From positions 2,108,001-2,172,000 of the forward strand of contig OZ007032.1 of NCBI GenBank assembly GCA_963931615.1: a DNA stretch of 64,000 nucleotides, written 5' to 3'. Numbering within the stretch: the stretch's first letter is position 1; every line of letters starts with the position of its first letter. The notes beneath the pieces were generated by a model, which made no database searches, was not told the origin of the DNA, and was given only the letters and a program-made list of their open reading frames with translations. The position numbers were made by a program, and so were the translations under genes. Source of the stretch: Coprenecus sp902388455 (GTDB taxonomy: Bacteria; Bacteroidota; Bacteroidia; Bacteroidales; UBA932). Shown here piece by piece: positions 8,452 through 16,884 of the stretch.

Positions 8452-9408
8452 ATGAACAGATTATTTGCAATGTGCCTGGCAGCAGTCCTTGTTGCAGCAT
8501 CCGCATCCGCACAGACGATGGTCCCGTACAAGTCGGGCAAAAGCTGGGGATATAAGGACGCAGGCGGAAATATTATTGTTAAAGCAGCTTACGACGTAGC
8601 CAGTCGTCCTGCTGACGGACTTGGACTTGTCTGCTCTGAAGTGGACGGCACTCAAAAATGGGGAGTTGTCAACTCCAGGGGAGAAATGATCATTCCCGTC
8701 ACCTATGACTACGCGGACCTGTGCAGTGAGGGCTTTATCGCCGTATATGAAGGGCCTGTTCAGGATTTTGAAGGCACGCCCTATATGGCAGGAGGACAAT
8801 GGAAATTCATTGACCTTAGCGGCACTGCCGGAGAAAGCCGTCCGTTCAGGACCGTAGGCCCTTTCATCGGAGGCGTAGCATGGGCCGATGACTCGCAATC
8901 AGAGATCAAACGCCAAAGAAGGACCATGCCCATCGTCGACAAGAAGGGTAAGCCAATAGGCCAGGAATATATTTTCGGAGTCTCCTCATCATTCACCATG
9001 GAGGACATGTATCTTCCTGACGCCGAAGGCAATGTCACCGAAGTAGCAGACGGAAACTGGATTCTGCTGGACCGCAGCTACAATACCCTGACAAAGAAAT
9101 CTTATCAGGCTGTAGGAGAATTCTCCGACGGTCTGGCCTGGGTAAAACGCGACGGCCGTTACGGTTTTGTCAACACTCTCGGAGAGGAAGTGATTCCCGC
9201 CATATACGAGATGGTCCAGGGTGCTCCCGGCTCACGCCCTGGCTCATTGCTGCTGCATCCGGACCAAGGTGCCGTAAGATGGGTCGTAGACCAGTCGGGC
9301 AGGACAGCCTGGTTCAATGAGAAAGGGGAGACAGTCATCGGCTTCACCGAATTTGACGGAAAGGTCTCACTCGATGACACAGTACAAGAAAGCATGTGGG
9401 ACTATTAA
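8452..9408 (+). CDS. Exported WG-repeat protein
   Basis: 318 residues with a cleavable signal peptide (MNRLFAMCLAAVLVAASASAQ). The body carries several WG (KWG) repeats, seen as W/Y-G-[YV] followed by G-hydrophobic-I-[IV]-P: KSWGYKDAGGNIIV, QKWGVVNSRGEMIIPVTYDYA, RYGFVNTLGEEVIPAIYEM. WG repeats form beta-rich scaffolds and are common in surface or periplasmic proteins; the ligand is unknown. It lies 38 bp after a lipoprotein and 12 bp before another exported protein, in one operon. Confidence 0.8.
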   Translation: MNRLFAMCLAAVLVAASASAQTMVPYKSGKSWGYKDAGGNIIVKAAYDVASRPADGLGLVCSEVDGTQKWGVVNSRGEMIIPVTYDYADLCSEGFIAVYEGPVQDFEGTPYMAGGQWKFIDLSGTAGESRPFRTVGPFIGGVAWADDSQSEIKRQRRTMPIVDKKGKPIGQEYIFGVSSSFTMEDMYLPDAEGNVTEVADGNWILLDRSYNTLTKKSYQAVGEFSDGLAWVKRDGRYGFVNTLGEEVIPAIYEMVQGAPGSRPGSLLLHPDQGAVRWVVDQSGRTAWFNEKGETVIGFTEFDGKVSLDDTVQESMWDY

Positions 9409-9420
9409 ACTTCAAATACC

Positions 9421-10689
9421 ATGAAAAATTTACACTTCGCAATATTTGCCGCAGCCGTTTTACTGCCGCTGACTCTCAGCGCACAGAGTTCCGACTCCGC
9501 CCTACAGTACCGCAGGAGTTCCATGTACTCATTCATGATCAGTCATCCTGACTTGAAAATGGACGACGAGATCGTAAACGCATTCATGCTCCTGGAGACT
9601 CCCGACAAATACAATAACCACGACCTCAGCGTCAAGTGCGTTACGACACCGAGCAGCAACAAGAAGGACGACCTGCTGCGCGATGTAGACGAGTACCTTC
9701 AGCGTAACGACATCGCTAAAAGGCTGGTTTCAAAATGGTTCCTACGCAGCAAGGAGACCGGTGGATTCGACCCCTCACTGGTAATGAGCAGAGGCATGTA
9801 CGGAGCCACGGCAATGGATATTGAAGCTGCGGCTCAGAGCAAGCGCGGCATTGACGCCCTTGGCGACAAGGGATATGAGATGATCAGCAACACTTTCGTG
9901 ATAGTCAATGACATCACATACGTGGACCACGAGAAGAACGCCGATATAGCCGCCGGAGTACTGAGTATCATCGGAGGCATAGCCGCCGGAGTCACAGGAG
10001 ACGACAACAACATCGTCACCAGCCTGTCGACCCTCGGAGCCATGGTATCGACCATGATTGCAGGGTTCACAGTCAAGACCACATCTTACCTTTACCAGCT
10101 CGACTGGAACGACGAGGTGGCGAATTACTTCTACGAGCATTACTATTACGACAAACCCGGCACAGACTCCCTCTCACAGGTCGCCTTCGCCGCCGACACT
10201 CTGATTCCTCTTAAAAAAGCCGCATACGAGGCCGACAGCACCACATTCAAGCTCAAATACATAGGCAAATATATGGCCAAGAGTGCCAAACCCGTTCTCC
10301 GCGGACTGTACAACCCCGAGGATGTCTTCCGCAAAGTCTGCGCCCGAGCCATAGACAACAACGTGATGGAACTCCAGAAAGAGTTCGACCAGTTCAAGGT
10401 CAAAGTTCCGCTGATATCCACAGAGCCCCTGACAGCCTATATCGGCATGAAGGAAGGCGTAACCCCCAAGTCAAAATACGAGGTACTCGTACCTGTATTC
10501 GATGAAGCCACCGGCAAATACAAATACAACCGCCGCGGTGTTATCCGTCCTGTTCCGGGTAAAATATGGGACAACCGGTATATGGCAAACGAAGAAGAGG
10601 CTGCCGGTTCTGAATTCAACGCCACGACTTTCGAGGTTGTCAGCGGCATGAACTTCACACCCGGAATGCTTATCAGAGAAATCAAGTAA
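9421..10689 (+). CDS. Exported protein of unknown function
   Basis: 422 residues starting with a signal peptide (MKNLHFAIFAAAVLLPLTLSAQ). The middle contains two short hydrophobic, glycine- and alanine-rich stretches (IAAGVLSIIGGIAAGVTG and LSTLGAMVSTMIAGF), possibly a helical hairpin able to contact membrane. The flanks are hydrophilic (LYQLDWNDEVANYFYEHYYYD). I do not recognise a family. It is the third gene of the 7928-11615 operon and ends 2 bp before the patatin gene, so translational coupling is likely. Confidence 0.7.
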   Translation: MKNLHFAIFAAAVLLPLTLSAQSSDSALQYRRSSMYSFMISHPDLKMDDEIVNAFMLLETPDKYNNHDLSVKCVTTPSSNKKDDLLRDVDEYLQRNDIAKRLVSKWFLRSKETGGFDPSLVMSRGMYGATAMDIEAAAQSKRGIDALGDKGYEMISNTFVIVNDITYVDHEKNADIAAGVLSIIGGIAAGVTGDDNNIVTSLSTLGAMVSTMIAGFTVKTTSYLYQLDWNDEVANYFYEHYYYDKPGTDSLSQVAFAADTLIPLKKAAYEADSTTFKLKYIGKYMAKSAKPVLRGLYNPEDVFRKVCARAIDNNVMELQKEFDQFKVKVPLISTEPLTAYIGMKEGVTPKSKYEVLVPVFDEATGKYKYNRRGVIRPVPGKIWDNRYMANEEEAAGSEFNATTFEVVSGMNFTPGMLIREIK

Positions 10690-10691
10690 CT

Positions 10692-11615
10692 ATGCCCGAC
10701 ACAGGAAAGAACGTAGCCCTGGTTTTGGCCAGCGGCGGTTCCAGAGGCCTGGCGCACATAGGTGCGATAGAGGTGCTGGAAGAACACGGATACAGAATAA
10801 CGTCAATAGCGGGGGCCTCCATGGGGGCCCTCGTCGGCGGTATATATGCCGCAGGAGGGCTGGATGCATTCAAGGAGTGGATGAAAACCGTAGACCGGAT
10901 GAAAGTCCTTAACCTGATGGATTTCACCATCGGCAACGGAGGTTTTGTCAAGGGCGACAAGGTGATCGGAGAACTCAAGAGCATCATCCCCGACAAACTC
11001 ATCGAAGAGCTGGCTGTCCCCTTCGCTGCCGTAGCCACCGATATCCGGCACCGTAAAGAGATAGTATTCGACAGGGGCAGTCTCTACGAAGCCATACGGT
11101 CCTCCATTTCCATGCCCTCTATTTTTACACCCAACCGTATCGGAGACATGCTCCTGGTGGATGGCGGGGTGGTCAATCCTGTGCCTGTAAACAGGGTAGT
11201 AAGAACGCCAGGAGACATTCTCGTAGCCGTAGACCTGAACGGTCCGTTCATAGATAAGCCGGAAGATAAATCCGAGCATCAGAAAGGCCGTATACGTCAA
11301 AAGCTCGAAATGATCGTAGACACCATCGCAGACAAGGTCAAGAAAGACGAAGTAGACGCCCACGTACTGCCCGGGCCCAAAGACCAGAACAAAGAAAAAG
11401 AGGATGACAACGACATGGGCATCGTTGCCATCCTCAATGAGTCTTCAAGCGTAATGATCCAGACCAACGCCGACCTCACTCTCAAGCTATACCCTCCCGA
11501 CATTCTGGTCCGCATAGCCAAGAACGCCTACTCCACCATGGAGTTCTACAAATACGACGAGATCGTAAGCCTCGGCCGCAGGAAAATGGAGGAAGCTATT
11601 GCCGCGTTCTCGTAA
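10692..11615 (+). CDS. Patatin-like phospholipase (RssA-type)
   Basis: 307 residues, no signal peptide. The patatin Ser-Asp dyad is complete: oxyanion loop ASGGSRGLAH (residues 13-22), nucleophile elbow GASMG with Ser43, and VDGGVVNPVP with Asp157. These enzymes hydrolyse acyl esters of lipids. The C-terminal part (residues 190-250) is charged and lacks known motifs. It is the last gene of a four-gene operon whose other members are exported, so it may act on envelope lipids from the cytoplasmic side. Its final 20 bp overlap the convergent phosphatase gene. Confidence 0.88.
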   Translation: MPDTGKNVALVLASGGSRGLAHIGAIEVLEEHGYRITSIAGASMGALVGGIYAAGGLDAFKEWMKTVDRMKVLNLMDFTIGNGGFVKGDKVIGELKSIIPDKLIEELAVPFAAVATDIRHRKEIVFDRGSLYEAIRSSISMPSIFTPNRIGDMLLVDGGVVNPVPVNRVVRTPGDILVAVDLNGPFIDKPEDKSEHQKGRIRQKLEMIVDTIADKVKKDEVDAHVLPGPKDQNKEKEDDNDMGIVAILNESSSVMIQTNADLTLKLYPPDILVRIAKNAYSTMEFYKYDEIVSLGRRKMEEAIAAFS

Positions 11616-12579
11616 CCGTGTGCAGGACTTTTCCTGTCTTATCCAGCATATACAGCCGGAGAGTGTCTGCCGATACCGTCACCAGAGACCAGCCGGTCTC
11701 AGGGCTGCAGAAGACAGTACCCTCGATGGGCTCCACGTCGCGGCTCAGGGAACCGGAGGAGTTGACCACGTAGTCGATGTCACTGCCGTCCTTGCGGATG
11801 TGCTGGAAGGTGTGCAGGTGACCGCAGACATACATGTCCACGTTGTCATGCTTGAGAAGCACGGTGTTCACGCGGTCCTGCATGTTGGTGCGCTCAATCT
11901 CGTCCTTGTCAGTGAAAGCGTATATGGGATGGTGTCCCACTACGATTACCCAGTCCTCATCGGCCTCGGACAGGGTCCTGTCTAACCATACGAGCTGCTC
12001 GCGGTAGTCCGACTTGGAGGCGTCGGCGTACTTGTCGGTCTCCTCACGGTACTTGTCGATGATAGGGGTGGTGTCGAGCATCACGATACGTACCTCCACC
12101 CCATCCTCCTCCTGAACGAAGGTATAGTAGCGGGAGGGCATGTGCCAGCGGGCGCTGATCTGGCTGTAGTCGATGCAGGCCTGGGTGTTGCTGCGGTACT
12201 CGTGGTTGCCGCAGATGGCGTACCAGGGCATCATCAGATCGGGATGACTGTAGATCAGCTCGTAGTTGGTCATCCACAGAGGGTCGCTCACGCTCTGCAC
12301 ACCCTCGAAGTGGTGTACGTCACCGGCTGCCACCACGAACTCGATGTCGATGGTCTCCGCCATCTCGCCCATTGCCCTGGCAATGGGTTTCTGATCGTAG
12401 TAGCCGTTGCGGCCCAGGTCGTTGGCAATGTAGAAGTTGAGCGGCTGCTCCAGGGCCTTCCACTCCTGGGAGCGATCCTCCCCCGTGGAGGAGGACACAC
12501 TCACGGAAGTATTGCAGGACACAGCTGTCAGGGACAATACCGCAGCGGCGGTAAGGGAAAGAAGATTGATTCTTTTCAT
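11596..12579 (-). CDS. Purple acid phosphatase-like metallophosphoesterase lipoprotein
   Basis: 327 residues with lipobox LTAVSC (Cys22). The calcineurin-type metal ligands are complete: NDLGR (Asp54), GDVHH (Asp87), GNHEYR, GHHP and GHLH. The stretch from GDVHHFEGVQS to RWHMPSRYYT follows the tartrate-resistant acid phosphatase (ACP5) pattern. Such enzymes release phosphate from organic esters. It is the third gene of an operon with a TonB-dependent receptor and a beta-helix lipoprotein (37 bp gap), which points to phosphate-ester scavenging at the cell surface or periplasm; that role is inferred. The 3' end overlaps the patatin gene by 20 bp. Confidence 0.88.
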   Translation of the reverse strand: MKRINLLSLTAAAVLSLTAVSCNTSVSVSSSTGEDRSQEWKALEQPLNFYIANDLGRNGYYDQKPIARAMGEMAETIDIEFVVAAGDVHHFEGVQSVSDPLWMTNYELIYSHPDLMMPWYAICGNHEYRSNTQACIDYSQISARWHMPSRYYTFVQEEDGVEVRIVMLDTTPIIDKYREETDKYADASKSDYREQLVWLDRTLSEADEDWVIVVGHHPIYAFTDKDEIERTNMQDRVNTVLLKHDNVDMYVCGHLHTFQHIRKDGSDIDYVVNSSGSLSRDVEPIEGTVFCSPETGWSLVTVSADTLRLYMLDKTGKVLHTVTRTRQ

Positions 12580-12616
12580 AAAGCTGTCTTTGTTTTATTG
12601 ATTTTACCTGTGCTGA

Positions 12617-14014
12617 TTATTCACCGAATGCTCCGAACCATGCACCGATGGCGGGGGAGGTATAGGTCTGTCCGTTCACCTCGAGGCCGGATGCTCCGAA
12701 GTAAGGCTGGCGGTCACCGGCGGTGTAGGTCTTGGAAGCGTCGAGGGCAGGAGAGCCGGAGGTAAGATGGAAGTCCCAGCTGTCATTGAAGGTATAGCTT
12801 GCGGGGTCCATATTGAGGTCGAAGTTGACAAACTTGGGATCGAGAGAGGCGGCTTCCTCGGCAGTTTTAGCCATCACGCTGTGTACATCCACCTTCTCGG
12901 TATCATACCACTCGTGGTTGAAGGCATAGCCCTCGTAGGGGAACTTCACGCCGGAGTAGAGCAGCATCTCGCCGTCATCCTCATACTGGCCTTCGTAAAA
13001 TATCGAGCTTTGTACTGTTCCGGAAGCGTAGTAGTTGTAGTCTATCATGGAATGTTCACCGTCGTAGCAGTCCTCGGAACCGGGCTCATCCCATGCAGGT
13101 GTGGTGGCACGGAACTTACAGTTCACAAGCAGGTTGTTGAACACGCCCGCGTCGGCATTCTCCTCCACATAGATTCCGCCGCCCTTCTCTCCGTCACGTC
13201 TCCAGCCGGAACCAATGATGGTGTTGTTGTAGGCCTGAATCTTAGCCTGGTGACGTACCTCGCTCTGGTCGGAGCTGGAGAGTTTCAGACCGTTGGTATT
13301 GGCGCTGAACATGATGTTGCGGGTCACGTCCACAGTGCAGCCGGACTTCACGTTGACTGCCTCCGCTCCGTCGTATCCGATCGCGCTGAAGATGTTGCCG
13401 GCGATGATGGCATTGCCGCCCATCATGTAGATGGCGTCGGACCAGCCGTTGCGCAGGATGGAGTTGGTGATGACGTAGCGGCCGTCCACATTGTTGGTGG
13501 TGATGTGGGGATAGGCGTCGTCACCGGCGGTGTAGTAACCGTTCTCGGCAGCGGGCGAGCCCTCGATTACCTGACCGCCGCAGTACTCTATGATGGTGTG
13601 GTCGATAAGCATCTCCTCACAGGTGGCACCGGCAACGATACCGCCCCAAAGACCTGCAAATGTATTGTCGGCCGTTCTGAGGCTCTCGTCCACGGTCAGG
13701 CGTACAGGGTTCTCTGCTGTTCCGAGACAGTACAGGTTGCCGTCTACGGAAAACTCGATGGCAGTATGGTTCACACCTACTCCGGCATCACTGAAAATAA
13801 CGGTCACACCCTCCTCGATGGTGAGGCTCTCGCCTTCGGGAACTACAATGTGGCCGTCTACATAGACTGTAGAACCGGCTTCCCAGACACCGGATACTTC
13901 TCCTGCGGCCTCTACGGGCTCTACAGGCTTCTTCTGGCCAGGATCTTTCTCGCAGGAAGCTAGGGAAAATACCATTGCAGCTGCTGCAATGACAAAAATT
14001 GCTTTTGTTTTCAT
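12617..14014 (-). CDS. Right-handed beta-helix lipoprotein
   Basis: 465 residues with lipobox FSLASC (Cys21), followed by a Pro/Glu-rich tether (KKPVEPVEAAGE). The rest shows repeated strands typical of a parallel beta-helix: GHIVVPEGESLTIEEGVTV, then ITNSILRNG, IIAGNIFSAIGYDG, VTRNIMF, AYNNTIIGSG and VFNNLLVNC. The C-terminus (SPALDASKTYTAGD, SPAIGAWFG) is also typical of this class. No lyase catalytic motif can be named. It lies between a TonB receptor (27 bp upstream) and a phosphatase (37 bp downstream), so it is probably a surface binding or processing partner of that system. Confidence 0.8.
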   Translation of the reverse strand: MKTKAIFVIAAAAMVFSLASCEKDPGQKKPVEPVEAAGEVSGVWEAGSTVYVDGHIVVPEGESLTIEEGVTVIFSDAGVGVNHTAIEFSVDGNLYCLGTAENPVRLTVDESLRTADNTFAGLWGGIVAGATCEEMLIDHTIIEYCGGQVIEGSPAAENGYYTAGDDAYPHITTNNVDGRYVITNSILRNGWSDAIYMMGGNAIIAGNIFSAIGYDGAEAVNVKSGCTVDVTRNIMFSANTNGLKLSSSDQSEVRHQAKIQAYNNTIIGSGWRRDGEKGGGIYVEENADAGVFNNLLVNCKFRATTPAWDEPGSEDCYDGEHSMIDYNYYASGTVQSSIFYEGQYEDDGEMLLYSGVKFPYEGYAFNHEWYDTEKVDVHSVMAKTAEEAASLDPKFVNFDLNMDPASYTFNDSWDFHLTSGSPALDASKTYTAGDRQPYFGASGLEVNGQTYTSPAIGAWFGAFGE

Positions 14015-14041
14015 GTTGATAAATTATTTGTTGATTGTTCT

Positions 14042-16723
14042 CTATTTTTCTTTGAATGAATACCTCAGCCCTATCATCAGGGACTGCCCGTGCCACTCCC
14101 GGCGCTCGATGACCCCGCCGCGGTAGCGCTCATAGTCCTTGAGATTCTCCGTACGGGGATTGTCGATGATATAGCGGAGAACGGGAGTATCCAGCAGGTT
14201 GTTTGCCTTCGCGTAGACGGTTATTCCACATTTGAAACTCTTTTCTACCGATGCATCGAGCTGTACATAGCCTGCTTCCCAGATGTCATTGTCCACCCAG
14301 TTGGATATCTCGCTCAGCCTGCGGCCGGTGTAGCTGCCGGAGACCTGAGCCTCCACCCCTGCCTTGGCGAACTTGAATAGGAGCGACAGATTGGCCACGT
14401 GGGCGGCCTGACCGTACAGGGGACGGGTCTGCTCTACCGTCACCACCTCCGTCCCGTCCATCTTTCTCTTGGTAGTGGTTATTGATGAGTGCGTATAGGT
14501 GTAGTTGGCCTTGATTCCGAGCCAGTTGAAATACTTCATGAGGTCCACCTCCACTCCCGCGTTCGTAGCGTTTCCGAAGTTCATGGGAGTCAGATAGGTG
14601 GCCTGGCCCTCGGAGATAAGGCCGTACTCTATCGGGTTGTAGAGTTTCTTCCAGAAGAGGCCGACCATCACCTGCTCGGAGGACTTGGGGAAGAACTCGT
14701 AGCGCAGGTCCACATTATCGGCAGTCGTATGTTTCAGGTCGGGATTACCCTGTTCGTCGTAATCCTCGTTCAGGATGGTGTAGGGCACTATCTCGAAGAA
14801 TCCGGGACGGTTGATCGAGCGGCCGTAGGAGAGGCGCAGGAAGGCGTTCCGGTGCATGTTGTACTTGAGGTGTACGCTCGGCAGCAGGTCGGTGTAGACC
14901 TGGTGGCCCTCGCCGTCAGTCTGTCTAGGGAAGACCAGCGTATAGCCCTGGTCGGTATGCTCCACGCGGAGACCGGCGATGACCTCGAGACGGTCCCAGT
15001 CGTAGGCGCCCATAATGTAGGCGGCTCCTATCCTCTCGAAGGCGTCATAGTTGAGAGGGTCGCCCACATTGCCGTAGCGGCGGGGCTTGAGCAACAGCTC
15101 GTCGAAGTTGGTCCAGTCCTCCCCGTATATCTGGAGGTCATATATGCCCGTAGGGGAGTCAAATGTATACTCGTTGAAGAGGCTGCTGCGGACCTTGTCC
15201 CGGTACATGCCTCCTGCCTGAAGATTCAGGGACGAGCTGTTGGCAAAATCGAAGCGGTACGAGAGGTTGATGTATCCGGCGATGTCCCGGTCGCTGTTGT
15301 GCTCCCAGCGGCGGTCTGCCGAGTCCGTGTTGTAGAGGTGGTCTCCGTTGATATAGATCCGGGCGTTGTCAGGGGTGGTGCTGTAGGCTTTCGAGAAAAC
15401 CCCGGACCAGTCCAGCTTGAGGCGGTCGCCCCGGAGGAAGGAATGTTCGCCCTTGAGGGTGGTGTTGAATATGTACTGATGGTTCCATTTCATCCTCACC
15501 GTCCTCTCCTGGTCATTGGCTCCGTCGCGGACCTCACTTTCCTTCATGTCCATATAGCCGGCGTAGAGCATCACCTTGTGCCGGTTGGAGAAGCGGTAGT
15601 CGAGCTTGGCATGGGCACCCATACGGTTCTGCTCGTCCGAGTAGTTCCTGTTCTCGGTGCCCTTTCCGGCTGAACCAGGAATGTAGTAGAGGGAGCTGTT
15701 CTTGCCCCTGAACAGGTTCTGGTAGCTGAAAGCCGCCATAACGCCGAGCCGTCCGTTGAAGAAGCGGTCACCGTAGGAGAATCCGCCTACTATGTCGGGG
15801 CGTGGGCGGCTCCAGCGCATACGGAGGTTTTCCATAGTAAAATCATCGGCGGATACCGAGTAGTTCTCATCGTGAAGTTCGGGGCGGCCCATCCGCTCGT
15901 TAGGAGAGAGTTTCTGTATCGCCCTGTGGTTGAAAGACTGGAAGTCGCGTTCGAGGAAGAGGGCGCTGTAGCCGGTGGAGAGATTGGCTGTTATCTCCAT
16001 CTTCTCGGGAGCGTCCTTCATCACGAGGTTGACCGCACCGCCGATACCGTCACCTTCCATATTGGCGGTAAGAGACTTGGTTACCTCTATACGGTCCAGC
16101 ATCTCGGAGGGGAAGATATCCAGGGGAACGAAGCGGTTCTTGTTGTCCGGGCTGGGGATCTTCACTCCGTTGACCAGAGTGTAGTTGTAGCGTTTGTCCA
16201 TGCCGCGGAGGATGGCGTACTGTCCCTCACCGCTGCTGTTGCGTTCCACGGTCACTCCCGACATCCTTTTTATAACATTAGCCACAGTGATGTCGGGAGA
16301 TAGTTCCATGGCTTTGGCACTCATGACATTGACGACATTTATAGAATTTTTCTCAATGTTTCGGGCAGCTATCTCCGACCTGCCGCGTCCCGTAGCTGTT
16401 ACCACTACTCCTTCCAGCATCTCTATATCCGGTTCCATAGAGATTTTCAGTTCCTTAGCAAAATCACTGAAATTGATTTCCAAGCCTTTATATCCCACAA
16501 GACTGCAAATCAAGGTCCCAGAAGTCATCTTTGTCTCTATGGAGAAACTGCCGTCCAGACCGGTTACCGCCCAACTGTCAGACACACCCTTGAGCAATAT
16601 TGTTACACCTATTATCTCTTCACCGGTGGAGGCATCCACTACCTTTCCCCGGATGGTTCCGGCCATAAGGACGGAAGACTGCAACAGAACTGCGATTGTC
16701 AGCAGAAATACCTTTGTGTTCAT
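14042..16723 (-). CDS. TonB-dependent outer-membrane receptor (CarboxypepD_reg type)
   Basis: 893 residues from ATG 16723. A longer frame would need a TTG at 16744, inside the -7 promoter box, so the ATG is preferred. A signal peptide (MNTKVFLLTIAVLLQSSVLMAG) is followed by a CarboxypepD_reg-like domain (IRGKVVDASTGEEIIGVTI), a plug domain (residues about 110-240, with VANVIKRMSGVTVERNSSGEGQ split over RGMDKRYNYTLVNG and GDGIGGAVNLVMK) and a 22-strand barrel ending in SLMIGLRYSFKEK. No SusD partner is adjacent. The following genes are a beta-helix lipoprotein and an acid phosphatase. Uptake of a phosphorylated or phosphate-related compound is inferred from these and from the upstream repeats. 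Confidence 0.93.
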   Translation of the reverse strand: MNTKVFLLTIAVLLQSSVLMAGTIRGKVVDASTGEEIIGVTILLKGVSDSWAVTGLDGSFSIETKMTSGTLICSLVGYKGLEINFSDFAKELKISMEPDIEMLEGVVVTATGRGRSEIAARNIEKNSINVVNVMSAKAMELSPDITVANVIKRMSGVTVERNSSGEGQYAILRGMDKRYNYTLVNGVKIPSPDNKNRFVPLDIFPSEMLDRIEVTKSLTANMEGDGIGGAVNLVMKDAPEKMEITANLSTGYSALFLERDFQSFNHRAIQKLSPNERMGRPELHDENYSVSADDFTMENLRMRWSRPRPDIVGGFSYGDRFFNGRLGVMAAFSYQNLFRGKNSSLYYIPGSAGKGTENRNYSDEQNRMGAHAKLDYRFSNRHKVMLYAGYMDMKESEVRDGANDQERTVRMKWNHQYIFNTTLKGEHSFLRGDRLKLDWSGVFSKAYSTTPDNARIYINGDHLYNTDSADRRWEHNSDRDIAGYINLSYRFDFANSSSLNLQAGGMYRDKVRSSLFNEYTFDSPTGIYDLQIYGEDWTNFDELLLKPRRYGNVGDPLNYDAFERIGAAYIMGAYDWDRLEVIAGLRVEHTDQGYTLVFPRQTDGEGHQVYTDLLPSVHLKYNMHRNAFLRLSYGRSINRPGFFEIVPYTILNEDYDEQGNPDLKHTTADNVDLRYEFFPKSSEQVMVGLFWKKLYNPIEYGLISEGQATYLTPMNFGNATNAGVEVDLMKYFNWLGIKANYTYTHSSITTTKRKMDGTEVVTVEQTRPLYGQAAHVANLSLLFKFAKAGVEAQVSGSYTGRRLSEISNWVDNDIWEAGYVQLDASVEKSFKCGITVYAKANNLLDTPVLRYIIDNPRTENLKDYERYRGGVIERREWHGQSLMIGLRYSFKEK

Positions 16724-16741
16724 ACCTTTTGTTTTCGGCGG

Positions 16742-16820
16742 CAAAGGTATTCCGGGGCTGTTTCAGCCTTATTACAGTCAGTATGTATTCATATTAAGTT
16801 GCCGTTACGTTTCAGTTACA
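16742..16820 (-). promoter_or_regulatory. Promoter with Pho-box-like direct repeats upstream of the TonB receptor
   Basis: On the minus strand three hexamers TGTAAC, CGTAAC and CTTAAT recur with 11 bp spacing (plus positions 16815-16820, 16804-16809, 16793-16798). A TACCTTTG box (16742-16749) lies 43 bp further downstream and 19 bp before the ATG. Direct repeats at one-helical-turn spacing are the layout of PhoB sites. The assignment is an inference supported by the phosphatase in the operon. Confidence 0.4.
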
Positions 16821-16824
16821 TCGC

Positions 16825-16861
16825 AAAAAAATCCCGGCCGTCCGCAGGGGATGACCGGGAT
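16825..16861 (-). terminator. Intrinsic terminator of the lgt-trxB-cyuA-protease operon
   Basis: The minus strand has arms AATCCCGG and CCGGGATT around a GC-rich loop, then seven T, 24 bp after the protease stop codon. Confidence 0.8.
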
Positions 16862-16884
16862 TCGATGGCTTTTAACAGTCGCGT

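Noticed and set aside
14042..16744. TTG start at 16744 for the TonB receptor
   Set aside because: It lies within the TACCTTTG promoter box; the ATG at 16723 begins a proper signal peptide.
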